Shown here: positions 1 through 6,250 of the stretch, piece after piece
Numbering within the stretch: position 1 is the first letter of the stretch
How the letters are laid out: each line of letters begins with the position of its first letter
NCBI GenBank assembly: GCA_026993285.1
Contig: JALWTZ010000309.1
Coordinates: 1 to 15,919, forward strand
Length of the DNA: 15,919 bases
Direction: 5' to 3'
Origin: Lysobacterales bacterium
Lineage (GTDB): Bacteria > Pseudomonadota > Gammaproteobacteria > Xanthomonadales > S139-57
The notes under the pieces: generated by a model
What the model saw: only the letters and a program-made list of their open reading frames with translations
Told to the model about the DNA's origin: nothing
Database searches by the model: none
Made by a program: the position numbers and the translations under genes

Positions 1-320
1 TCCACCCGGGTGGGGTCGGCAATGGCCAGCAGTTTTTCCAGGATGCGATCTTCCACCAGTTCCAGGTCAAATTCGGCCCACTGCCGGATTTCCTGCCATT
101 CCTCGGCCCAGTGCGCGGTTTTTTCCCACAGTTCCTTGCGTAAGGCCAGGGCGGCCTGTTCCAGCTCCGCCTCGCTGTAGTGCCCCAGCCGGGCCAGTTC
201 ATCGCGGGTGGCATCCACCAGCCGGTTGAGGCTGTGAATTTCCTTTTGATCGGCTTTTTTCAGCAGCGCATGAGCCTGCTCGCGCATGCGTTGCAACAGG
301 GTTTCCTGAGCATCGTTCAT
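1..320 (-). CDS. DUF1451 (YbeL-like) zinc-ribbon protein, N-terminal part
   Basis: Partial gene: about 106 codons are present and the 3' end lies off the left edge. The protein starts MNDAQETLLQRMREQAHALL and continues as charged helices (LNRLVDATRDELARLGHYSE, then EELWEKT-like and WAEFDLELVEDRILEKLL segments). This matches the helical N-terminal half of the DUF1451/YbeL family, where a helical bundle precedes a C-terminal four-cysteine zinc ribbon. The ribbon itself would be outside the window and cannot be checked. Function in the family is unknown. The ATG at 320-318 is the only reasonable start I see. It lies 71 bp downstream of the DUF1643 gene on the same strand and may share its transcript. 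The family call rests on pattern resemblance, not a search. Confidence 0.7.
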   Translation of the reverse strand, partial: MNDAQETLLQRMREQAHALLKKADQKEIHSLNRLVDATRDELARLGHYSEAELEQAALALRKELWEKTAHWAEEWQEIRQWAEFDLELVEDRILEKLLAIADPTRV

Positions 321-391
321 GACCATACCTCCTGGGTTTTCCACCATCATACGCCATCCGCCTGGACGAAGGCTTGCGCCCGGACAAGGAT

Positions 392-859
392 TCAACCGGC
401 AGCGTAAGGCACCGGCCGGCGGTTGGCCGGCTGATACAGGGGGTGAGCCGGCTCACCGGTGGCGTTCACCACCAGGCAGTGCAGGGGCGGGAGACGGGTT
501 CTGGCCCAATTGGCCTGCCCCAGCCGGGCCCCGTGATTGCCCCAGGCAGCCAGCCGCAAATCCGCCTGCTCGGCCACCCGCAACAACCAGCGTTGATTAT
601 CCACGCCCACGGGATCCTCAGCCCGGAACAGGTCTTCCGGCCGCGTCGCCCGCCAGGCAAACAGGTTCAGCACCTCCAGGCGGGCAAAACCCCAGTTTCG
701 GGCAAAACCGATACAGCGGCGGATGGTGGGGTCGTCCTGCCATTCATCCGCGGTGGAAGGGTTGAGACCAATGACCATCAGCACCGGCCCGCTGCCCCAC
801 TGACGCCACAGGCGGTAGCGCCAGCGGCGGCAGGGAGAGAAGTCGGCACCCCGGTCCAT
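392..859 (-). CDS. DUF1643 domain protein
   Basis: Complete 155-residue protein. It has the conserved DUF1643 layout: RYRLWRQW (residues 14-21), the core LMVIGLNPSTADE (27-39), DDPTIRRCIGFARNWGF (42-58), LNLFAWRAT (64-72) and DPVGVDNQRWL (82-92). A late AAWGNHG segment (104-110) follows. Members are small soluble proteins of unknown biochemical role, seen both on chromosomes and in mobile elements. Its start lies 12 bp after the moaB stop with only a weak ribosome-binding sequence, so translational coupling to moaB is likely. Nothing in moaB function explains the pairing. The start at 859 keeps the whole conserved region. Confidence 0.85.
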   Translation of the reverse strand: MDRGADFSPCRRWRYRLWRQWGSGPVLMVIGLNPSTADEWQDDPTIRRCIGFARNWGFARLEVLNLFAWRATRPEDLFRAEDPVGVDNQRWLLRVAEQADLRLAAWGNHGARLGQANWARTRLPPLHCLVVNATGEPAHPLYQPANRRPVPYAAG

Positions 860-871
860 GCCTGTGCGTGC

Positions 872-1381
872 TTATTGCTCGGTCAGACGGGGCATGAGTT
901 CCACCAGATTGCAGGGCCGGTGCTCACCATTGAACTGGTGGGTGAGTATGCCTTTCCAGGCATCCTTGCAAGCCCCGGTGGAACCGGGCAGGCTGAAGAT
1001 GAAAGTGCCGTTGGCCACCCCGGCCACCGCCCGCGAAGCGATGGTGGAAGTGCCCACCGTCTTGTAGGAAAGATAGCGGAACAGCTCGCCAAAACCCTCG
1101 ATGGTCCGGTCGAACAGCACCGAGACCGCTTCCGGCGTGCCATCCCGGCCGGTCAGGCCGGTGCCGCCGGTGGTGATCACCGCTTCCACATTGGGGTCGA
1201 TGATCCAGCGGGAGACTTCAAAGCGAATCCGGTAGATGTCATCTGGCACCAGCAGGCGTTCCACCACTTCGTGGCCATCGGCCTGTGCCATTTCCATCAG
1301 GGCCAGACCGGAAGTATCCTCGTCCAGCGTGCGGGTATCGGAAATGGTGAGAATGGCCAGTTTGACCGGGCGTGTACTCAT
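872..1381 (-). CDS. moaB: molybdenum cofactor biosynthesis protein B
   Basis: 169-residue protein of the MoaB/MogA/MoeA molybdopterin-binding fold. In bacteria with a separate MogA, MoaB is a homologue whose own catalytic step is uncertain; in those lacking MogA it may adenylylate molybdopterin. Visible motifs are ILTISDTRTLDEDTSG (10-25), the phosphate-binding ITTGGTGLTGRDGTPEA (69-85), FGELFRYLSYKTVGTSTIASRA (97-118, the usual MoaB core) and SLPGSTGACKDAW (130-142). I chose the ATG at 1381 rather than the upstream one at 1432. It is preceded by AAGGGA at good spacing and the protein then begins MSTRPVKLAILTISD, as in the family. It lies between the patatin and DUF1643 genes on the same strand. 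No other moa gene is in the window. Confidence 0.93.
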   Translation of the reverse strand: MSTRPVKLAILTISDTRTLDEDTSGLALMEMAQADGHEVVERLLVPDDIYRIRFEVSRWIIDPNVEAVITTGGTGLTGRDGTPEAVSVLFDRTIEGFGELFRYLSYKTVGTSTIASRAVAGVANGTFIFSLPGSTGACKDAWKGILTHQFNGEHRPCNLVELMPRLTEQ

Positions 1382-1453
1382 GGATGTATCCCTTGAATGA
1401 TCTGGAGGCACGAATATACCCCAGCACCCCACGCGCGTGAACCCACCGGAAGC

Positions 1454-2437
1454 CTAGCATTGACCGGGAGCAAGAAAGCCGCGTATCCGCCCTTCATTCT
1501 CCTGCAGATAACGCTCACTGGCGGCAATCAGGCTGGCGATGTTTTCCGCGGAAGCGTCATCCATGTCATCGTTCAGGGGGCGTGTACCCCAACGCTCCGG
1601 GTCCAGCGGGAACTGCAGCCGCAACACCGCCTCCTCGCCCAGCAGCTGGCGGGCGATGTACTGGTAGACATCCAGCGAGGCGTCCATCAGCACATCCACG
1701 ATGGGCAAGGCCCACTCCAGCGCGCCCCATTCCCGGGCCTCGTCCCAGGGGATGGCCCGGGTGTTGCTGCCGGTGCCCAGGGAAAGCAGGCGTATGGGCC
1801 GGCCCTCGGCCAGTTGCAGCGCATCGGCCACGGCACAGGCCGCCGGATTGTTGGCCGCCACGCCACCATCGATGGCCGAACAGACCTCACCGGCATGCTC
1901 CAGCCGCCAGGCCGGAAAAAAGGTGGGCGCCGCCGCCGAGCAGACACAGGCCTCCCATAGCGGTACCGCGCCGAAGGCGGCCGCCTCGCCTTCCAGCCCG
2001 TAGGACTTGATGAACCGGGCCCGCCGGCCCAGGGTGTCGTAAAACGGAATCAGCAGCCGGTGCTCCACTTCCGCCATGGGCGTCTGGCCCAGCACCTCCC
2101 GAAGCATCTCCGCCAGCGGTTCGATGGGATATTTGGGAGCGGAGAGGCCGGAACGCAGCATCAGCCCCAGCCGCCTGGGCGACCAGCGGCTTTTCCAGGG
2201 AAAGATCTCCCGCCCGCGTTCCACATACAGGGTCTGCAGCGCCCGCGGCGCAAGCCCCCGGGCCAGCCCGGCCGCCAGTATGGCCCCGGTGGAAGTGCCG
2301 GCCAGCAGGTGAAAATGCTCGCGAATGCCATGGCCGTGAATCTCCTGCAACCCGCGTTCCAGGCCCACCAGCAGGGTGGCCGGCACCACCCCGCGAATGC
2401 CACCACCATCCAGACAGAGAATATTGAAACTTTCCAT
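1454..2437 (-). CDS. patatin-like phospholipase
   Basis: 327-residue patatin-family acyl hydrolase. The Ser-Asp dyad is intact. The oxyanion-hole motif DGGGIRG is at residues 10-16, the nucleophile elbow GTSTG at 47-51 (Ser49) and the DGG motif at 190-192 (Asp190, followed by VAANNPA). These enzymes cleave fatty acyl groups from phospholipids. No signal peptide or membrane segment is visible, so it should be cytosolic. The ATG at 2437 is preferred over one 20 codons upstream because GGAGGG sits just before it and the protein then starts directly into the catalytic fold. Patatin lipases also serve as CBASS effectors (CapV), but no CD-NTase or other defence gene is next to this one, so a housekeeping or solitary role is more likely. 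It is divergent from dapA. Confidence 0.9.
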   Translation of the reverse strand: MESFNILCLDGGGIRGVVPATLLVGLERGLQEIHGHGIREHFHLLAGTSTGAILAAGLARGLAPRALQTLYVERGREIFPWKSRWSPRRLGLMLRSGLSAPKYPIEPLAEMLREVLGQTPMAEVEHRLLIPFYDTLGRRARFIKSYGLEGEAAAFGAVPLWEACVCSAAAPTFFPAWRLEHAGEVCSAIDGGVAANNPAACAVADALQLAEGRPIRLLSLGTGSNTRAIPWDEAREWGALEWALPIVDVLMDASLDVYQYIARQLLGEEAVLRLQFPLDPERWGTRPLNDDMDDASAENIASLIAASERYLQENEGRIRGFLAPGQC

Positions 2438-2496
2438 GCCGTTTCCCTCCACTGCTCCTGCCTGCATTCTGCCCGCATTCCTCACCAAAAGAAACA

Positions 2497-2525
2497 TTGA
2501 CAGCGGCCGGACAGGGGCGAAAAAT
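2497..2525 (+). promoter_or_regulatory. candidate sigma70 promoter of dapA
   Basis: A perfect -35 TTGACA (2497-2502) is followed after 17 bp by AAAAAT (2520-2525), a 4/6 match to the -10 consensus. It ends 30 bp before the dapA ATG, leaving room for a short leader. No dedicated operator is visible. Confidence 0.5.
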
Positions 2526-2555
2526 AGCCGCCTGATTCAACAATGCGAGCGCACC

Positions 2556-3431
2556 ATGTTTTCCGGATCCATCACCGCACTGGTTACCCCCTTCCGCAAT
2601 GGCAAGCTGGATGAAACCGCCCTGGCCGACATGGTGAACTGGCAGGTGGAGCAGGGCACCCATGCCGTGGTTCCCGTGGGCACCACGGGGGAGACCACCA
2701 CCCTGACCGAGGCCGAACACAAGCGGGTGATCCAGATCACCATCGAGGCGGCCAACGGGCGGGTGCCGGTGATTGCCGGTGCCGGCTCCAACAACCCGGA
2801 CGAAGCCATCGAATATACCCGTTTCGCCGAGGAGCTAGGCGCGCAGGCCACCCTGCACGTGGCCGGTTACTACAACCGCCCCAGTCAGGAAGGGTTGTTC
2901 CAGCACTATCGCAAGGTGCACGATGCCACCGACATTCCCATCATTCTCTACAACATTCCGCCTCGGGCCGTGGTGGAAATCTCGCTGGACACCCTGATCC
3001 GCCTCTCCGCCCTGCCCCGCATCGTGGGCGTGAAAGACGCCACCGGCGATCTCTCCCGCCCCGGCCGCGAACGCATCCGGGTGGAACAGCCGTTCTGTTT
3101 CCTTTCCGGCGAAGATGCCACCGCCGTGGCCTACAACGCCATGGGCGGCCAGGGCTGTATCTCGGTCACGTCCAATGTGGCGCCGGCGTTGTGCGCGCAA
3201 ATGCAGCAGGCCTGCCTGGGCGGGGATTACCAGAAAGCGCGCGATATCCAGGACCAGCTCATGCCCCTGCACGAGATACTCTTTGCCGAACCCAGCCCCG
3301 CCGGCGCCAAGTTCGCCGCCAGCCTGCTGGGCTTCTGCACCGACGAATGCCGCGTGCCCATCATGCCACTGAGCCGCAAGACCAGGGAAAGCATCGAGCG
3401 CATCATGGCGGATATCGGCCTGAAACGCTGA
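2556..3431 (+). CDS. dapA: 4-hydroxy-tetrahydrodipicolinate synthase
   Basis: 291-residue TIM-barrel enzyme that condenses pyruvate with aspartate semialdehyde, the first committed step of lysine and diaminopimelate synthesis. Catalytic residues are present. The Schiff-base Lys160 is in GVKDATGDL (158-166), the proton-relay residues are Thr43/Thr44 in VGTTGE, Tyr106 in GYYNRPSQEGL (104-114) and Tyr132 in LYNIPPR, and Arg137 is in the same stretch. Gly186 follows in SGEDA. The ATG at 2556 gives the standard start MFSGSITALVTPF; the frame is open upstream but has no family match there. The substrate-loop text VAGYYNRP, rather than the TPYYN of many enteric enzymes, marks a variant branch. The residue aligned with the lysine-contacting His53 of the E. 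coli enzyme is Glu52, so feedback inhibition may differ (inference). It is transcribed alone. Confidence 0.95.
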   Translation: MFSGSITALVTPFRNGKLDETALADMVNWQVEQGTHAVVPVGTTGETTTLTEAEHKRVIQITIEAANGRVPVIAGAGSNNPDEAIEYTRFAEELGAQATLHVAGYYNRPSQEGLFQHYRKVHDATDIPIILYNIPPRAVVEISLDTLIRLSALPRIVGVKDATGDLSRPGRERIRVEQPFCFLSGEDATAVAYNAMGGQGCISVTSNVAPALCAQMQQACLGGDYQKARDIQDQLMPLHEILFAEPSPAGAKFAASLLGFCTDECRVPIMPLSRKTRESIERIMADIGLKR

Positions 3432-3435
3432 GTCG

Positions 3436-3458
3436 AAAAAACGGGCCTTGCGGCCCGT
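3436..3458 (-). terminator. rho-independent terminator of the metal/cytochrome cluster
   Basis: Perfect 7-bp stem ACGGGCC / GGCCCGT (3441-3447 and 3452-3458) with a TTGC loop. On the minus strand it is followed by six T residues (3441-3436). This fits the end of the minus-strand transcript whose last gene stops at 3533. On the plus strand no T-run follows the stem, so it would be a poor terminator for dapA, although the hairpin lies only 9 bp past the dapA stop. Confidence 0.75.
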
Positions 3459-3532
3459 CAAGAGAAAGCCATCCCTGGCCTGGCACATGCGCTGGCGGAA
3501 GCCGGGCTCCCACAGCACCGATGAAAATATAC

Positions 3533-4123
3533 TTACTGGCCGAATTGCTGGCGCAGGTACTGAATCACATTGCGCACATCCGTATCCGTCAGTTCCAGAT
3601 TGCCACCCTTGGGCGGCATGGCCATGGGTGAACCGGGGCTTTGCACCCCATTGGTGACATTCTTCAGCAATTCCGTATCCGCCTTGCTCAGGCGGCCATC
3701 CTTGCGGGTGAAATCCGGAACACCCGGGAAAGCACCCTTGCCATCGGGTCCGTGGCAGGCAATACAGGTTTCCCGGTAAATGGATTCACCGGAACGGCCA
3801 GTGGAAGCCGTGGCCGGGCCGTCTGCCACAATCTTTTTCAACGGCACATTGGAGCGTTGCAGAAAGGTCAGTACATCCCGGGTTTCCTGGCCGGTCAGGC
3901 CCGCGCGTACCCGCATGTGAAAAGTGGTCGTCAACCACTGGTCGTCCCGCAATTCGGAAGCCGAGCGGATATTGTGACAACGGGAACAGTTATCGGCCCA
4001 GATCTTCGAGCCACGGGCAAAATCACCCGTTTCCGGATAGTCGAAAGCTTGTGCCGTACCGGCCAGCAATAACAGCAGGGCCTGCAGCCCCAGCGCCATA
4101 ATCAACCCATTTCTTGCTTTCAT
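3533..4123 (-). CDS. periplasmic dihaem cytochrome c
   Basis: 196-residue exported electron carrier. A Sec signal peptide (residues 1-26, hydrophobic core LIMALGLQALLLLLAG, cleavage after AQA) leads into two haem-attachment motifs, CSRCH (46-50) and CIACH (120-124). The second domain is a classical cytochrome c with a likely axial Met at 167 or 169 (SPMAMPPKGG). The first domain has a long FHMRVRAGLT segment where Met70 could be the sixth ligand. The ATG follows GAGGAG at ideal spacing. The gene starts 11 bp after the porin stop, with its ribosome-binding sequence touching that stop, so the two are coupled. It is the last gene before the terminator. Role is inferred only: periplasmic electron transfer tied to the porin or to metal handling. 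I do not recognise a named family. Confidence 0.88.
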   Translation of the reverse strand: MKARNGLIMALGLQALLLLLAGTAQAFDYPETGDFARGSKIWADNCSRCHNIRSASELRDDQWLTTTFHMRVRAGLTGQETRDVLTFLQRSNVPLKKIVADGPATASTGRSGESIYRETCIACHGPDGKGAFPGVPDFTRKDGRLSKADTELLKNVTNGVQSPGSPMAMPPKGGNLELTDTDVRNVIQYLRQQFGQ

Positions 4124-4134
4124 GATCGTTCTCC

Positions 4135-5436
4135 TCAGAATCCGTAGGCCAGTTGCATAAGCAGGCGGTCGTTATCGGCCGCAGTACCTGCCATGCCGTC
4201 GTTGAATTCATAGCTGAACTTGGCCATGAAATTGCTGGTATAGAGATAGTTCAGTCCCAGTGCCCACTGCTTCTGATCACGGCTGTTCACCGCTGCGTCA
4301 AAATCACTGTAACGGGCCACTGCCTCCCACTTGCCGGGCAGAAAACGCCAGGACGCCTGGGTATACCAGCTACTCCAGTTGGCACCTTCCGAAGCAGTCA
4401 GGCCGGTGGTCGCTTCACCCACCTCCGTGTTCACATATTCGCCTCGAATATTGAGTGCGCGATAACTGAAATTGAAATCCACGCCAAAAACACTGTAATC
4501 CCGATCCGCTTCATCAAAGTAATCGAAACCACCGGCTTCTCCCGGTTCATTTTTCCCTTCGTCACCACCGGCAGCCTCGATTTCCAGCGCGGTGACCCGT
4601 GCCTTGCCCGTAGCGGCTGAAATACCCAGCTCCAGGCCCGGCATGGGCAAGAGGCCAAAGCGGCCACCAAAGACCTTGTTGCCATCCCGGTCTGCGCCAA
4701 AGCCCTCGGCACGCACACCTTCCAGCTCAAAGGTGGCCATGTCTTCCGTAGCCGCATTCAGTTCAGGGCCATTACCCACATAGACCGCATAGTTGGCGCG
4801 CATGTCCCCCAAGGGGAAACCGCCACGCAGCTGTATACCTGTTTCGGAGGTTGGAGCCGCGCCATCGTGACCAAAGCCAGGAGGTGCCGAAGCCAGTTTG
4901 TTGATCCAGGAGGGGTGCAGGTTTTGCCGGAATTGGCCCAACGGGCTGAGAAAACGACCTGCCACTACGGTGACATAGTCATTCATGAACCAATCGACCG
5001 TCAGATACTCCATTCCAACTTCCGTTTCACCACCAGGGCCAACTTCAAACTCCAGTTCGGATTCCAGCATGACCAGATCCCGGTACTGGAAATGGAAAAT
5101 GGGTGAAAACGAACCTACGACAAAACTGCCATCACCACCTTCACTGCTGACATAGCCCACATCGGCATAACCGGCCATGTGCACCAGTGTGCTGGGAGCT
5201 TTCCATTCATCGGCAGAAGCGGCCACTTCAGCCACTTTCTTGACTTCTTCGTGCGTGGTAGCGGCCTGCTTTTCCTGTTCTTCCAGTCTTTTCTGTACTT
5301 CCGCCAGCTGCTTCTGCAACTGGGCTACGGTCTGGCGCAGGCTTTCCAGGTCATCTCCAGCCTGGGCCGTGGTGCTGGCCAGGGCAAGGCCCACCGCCAG
5401 CGCCAATGGTTTGCACAAGGGGTTGATTGATTTCAT
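4135..5436 (-). CDS. outer-membrane porin with N-terminal coiled coil
   Basis: 433-residue beta-barrel protein. It has a signal peptide (1-26, ending in TTAQA), then a heptad-rich coiled coil (about 28-75: LRQTVAQLQKQLAEVQKRLE and following) and a barrel of alternating amphipathic strands that ends in Phe (QLAYGF), the usual signal for the BAM machinery. This layout is shared with phosphate-selective (OprO/P-like) and related porins, in which the coiled coil mediates trimerisation or reaches toward the peptidoglycan. Segments such as FHFQYRDLVMLESELEFEV and VTVVAGRFLSPLGQFRQNLHP fit that family. Substrate is unknown. Adjacency to copper genes and coupling to a cytochrome c suggest uptake or exchange of an ion or redox-active metal, but this is inference. 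The SD sequence GGAG, 8 nt before the ATG, lies inside an inverted repeat described separately. Confidence 0.83.
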   Translation of the reverse strand: MKSINPLCKPLALAVGLALASTTAQAGDDLESLRQTVAQLQKQLAEVQKRLEEQEKQAATTHEEVKKVAEVAASADEWKAPSTLVHMAGYADVGYVSSEGGDGSFVVGSFSPIFHFQYRDLVMLESELEFEVGPGGETEVGMEYLTVDWFMNDYVTVVAGRFLSPLGQFRQNLHPSWINKLASAPPGFGHDGAAPTSETGIQLRGGFPLGDMRANYAVYVGNGPELNAATEDMATFELEGVRAEGFGADRDGNKVFGGRFGLLPMPGLELGISAATGKARVTALEIEAAGGDEGKNEPGEAGGFDYFDEADRDYSVFGVDFNFSYRALNIRGEYVNTEVGEATTGLTASEGANWSSWYTQASWRFLPGKWEAVARYSDFDAAVNSRDQKQWALGLNYLYTSNFMAKFSYEFNDGMAGTAADNDRLLMQLAYGF

Positions 5437-5445
5437 GCTCTTTAC

Positions 5446-5474
5446 TCCATGGTGTGAAAAAAGGGAACCATGGA
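5446..5474 (-). promoter_or_regulatory. inverted repeat enclosing the porin Shine-Dalgarno, with a 9-codon leader frame
   Basis: On the minus strand TCCATGGT (5474-5467) and ACCATGGA (5453-5446) form a perfect 8-bp stem around a 13-nt T-rich loop. The 3' arm includes most of the GGAG that should serve the porin start at 5436. The same stretch holds a small open frame, ATG at 5471 to TAA at 5442, reading MVPFFHTME, which ends 5 nt before the porin ATG. A hairpin masking the ribosome site, opened by translation of the leader, is a possible control. Only the sequence features are certain. Confidence 0.45.
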
Positions 5475-5527
5475 AGGCACGCGAGTGGGCGTGATATGCG
5501 GTTTTTCACCTGAGGCAGCAGCCTGCT

Positions 5528-5542
5528 CGCGGACCTTCCGCG
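5528..5542 (-). repeat. small GC-rich hairpin between the CCC-protein gene and the porin
   Basis: CGCGGA (5528-5533) and TCCGCG (5537-5542) form a perfect 6-bp stem with a 3-nt loop, 8 nt past the stop of the upstream gene on the minus strand. No T-run follows, so it is not a standard terminator. It could stabilise an mRNA end or cause pausing. Confidence 0.35.
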
Positions 5543-5549
5543 TGATGGA

Positions 5550-5945
5550 TCAGGCTGTGTTTCGAGGGGGGCGAAACTCATCCCCTGCCACTTCATGCAA
5601 GCACAGAACCTGCTTGTGCCAGGGAATGATTTGAATTGCGGGGGCAACCGCCGTTCCAGTGAATGGAACCAGGGCATGCGAGAAAGACAGACCATGCTGC
5701 AAACAAGCACCGTCACAACCACAACCGGAATCATGATCACAACAGCAGGTCTGCTGGTCCGATGCATCCTTTTGCACCGAACCAGCGTGCATATCATGAT
5801 CCATGGCTGCATGGGCCTGGCCTGTTGCCGGCTCATGGTCACAGGGCAATTGCACAGACAAGCCGGCAGCCATGACCGGCTGAACCAGCATGGCCAGTAT
5901 CAGCAGGGACTGCAACAGCTTGTATGGGCCAAAACCCCGTCTCAT
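5550..5945 (-). CDS. secreted Cys/His-rich CCC-motif protein, likely metal-binding
   Basis: 131-residue protein with an N-terminal signal or anchor segment (LLQSLLILAMLVQPVMAA, about 10-27). A His/Met-rich stretch follows (HAAMDHDMH), then a cysteine cluster, CCCDHDSGCGCDGAC (about 67-81), and a weakly hydrophobic C-terminal half ending FRPPRNTA. The ligand set (Cys, His, Met) fits binding of Cu(I), Zn(II) or a similar soft metal in the periplasm. It shares the order CCC[D/E]...C.C[D]..C and the ending RPPR..TA with the first gene of the cluster, so the two are probably diverged paralogues. The ATG at 5945 is preceded by GGGAG. Small proteins of this kind (DUF2946- or CopL-like) often accompany copper-resistance genes. 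The family assignment is tentative; the metal-binding character is well supported. Confidence 0.75.
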   Translation of the reverse strand: MRRGFGPYKLLQSLLILAMLVQPVMAAGLSVQLPCDHEPATGQAHAAMDHDMHAGSVQKDASDQQTCCCDHDSGCGCDGACLQHGLSFSHALVPFTGTAVAPAIQIIPWHKQVLCLHEVAGDEFRPPRNTA

Positions 5946-5977
5946 GATTGCTCCCGGCTTTGTTCACAGATGGCCGT

Positions 5978-6022
5978 GATTACCTGATGCGCAGGATAAT
6001 CCCGAACAAGGGAAAATTCCCT
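5978..6022 (-). repeat. two inverted repeats in the SHOCT/CCC-protein intergenic gap
   Basis: The 85-bp gap holds an imperfect hairpin, GATTACCTG (5978-5986) with CAGGATAATC (5992-6001) and one bulged base, and a short palindrome, AGGGAA-AA-TTCCCT (6009-6022). Neither is followed by a T-run in the minus-strand direction. They may modulate read-through or RNA stability. Confidence 0.3.
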
Positions 6023-6030
6023 GATCTGAA

Positions 6031-6237
6031 TCAATCCCTGCCCTCCAGCATGGCCTTGCGCTGACGGTATTCCTCCGGCGTGATTTCGCCCCGTGCCAGG
6101 CGGCGCTCCAAAAGCTCACTGGCTGAAAGCCGGCTTTCCTCATCGCCACGAATGCCCTTGAACAGCAGCCAGAGCAAAACAACCAGCCCGATCCAGAACA
6201 GCCACATCATCAGCCCACCTCCAAACATGAAATTCAT
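6031..6237 (-). CDS. small SHOCT-domain membrane protein
   Basis: 68-residue protein: one transmembrane helix (about 8-27, LMMWLFWIGLVVLLWLLFKG) followed by a cytoplasmic C-terminal SHOCT domain (ASELLERRLARGEITPEEYRQRKAML, about 39-64). SHOCT is a short oligomerisation or binding domain found at protein termini. Its partners are mostly unknown, and such one-helix proteins often sit next to P1B-type copper ATPases. I chose the ATG at 6237 because AGGAGG lies 8-10 nt before it and the longer upstream start adds residues that belong to the end of the ATPase gene. It begins 13 bp after the copA stop, so it is almost certainly cotranscribed with the ATPase and may assist or regulate it. Confidence 0.85.
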   Translation of the reverse strand: MNFMFGGGLMMWLFWIGLVVLLWLLFKGIRGDEESRLSASELLERRLARGEITPEEYRQRKAMLEGRD

Positions 6238-6250
6238 GGCAGCCACCTCC

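Noticed and set aside
1454..2437. Patatin lipase as a CBASS (CapV-type) effector
   Set aside because: No CD-NTase, Cap2/Cap3 or other defence gene is adjacent; the neighbours are moaB and dapA.
5559..5577. GTTTCG / CGAAAC inverted repeat with a G-rich loop as a terminator
   Set aside because: It lies inside the end of the CCC-protein coding region, has only 6 bp of stem and no following T-run.
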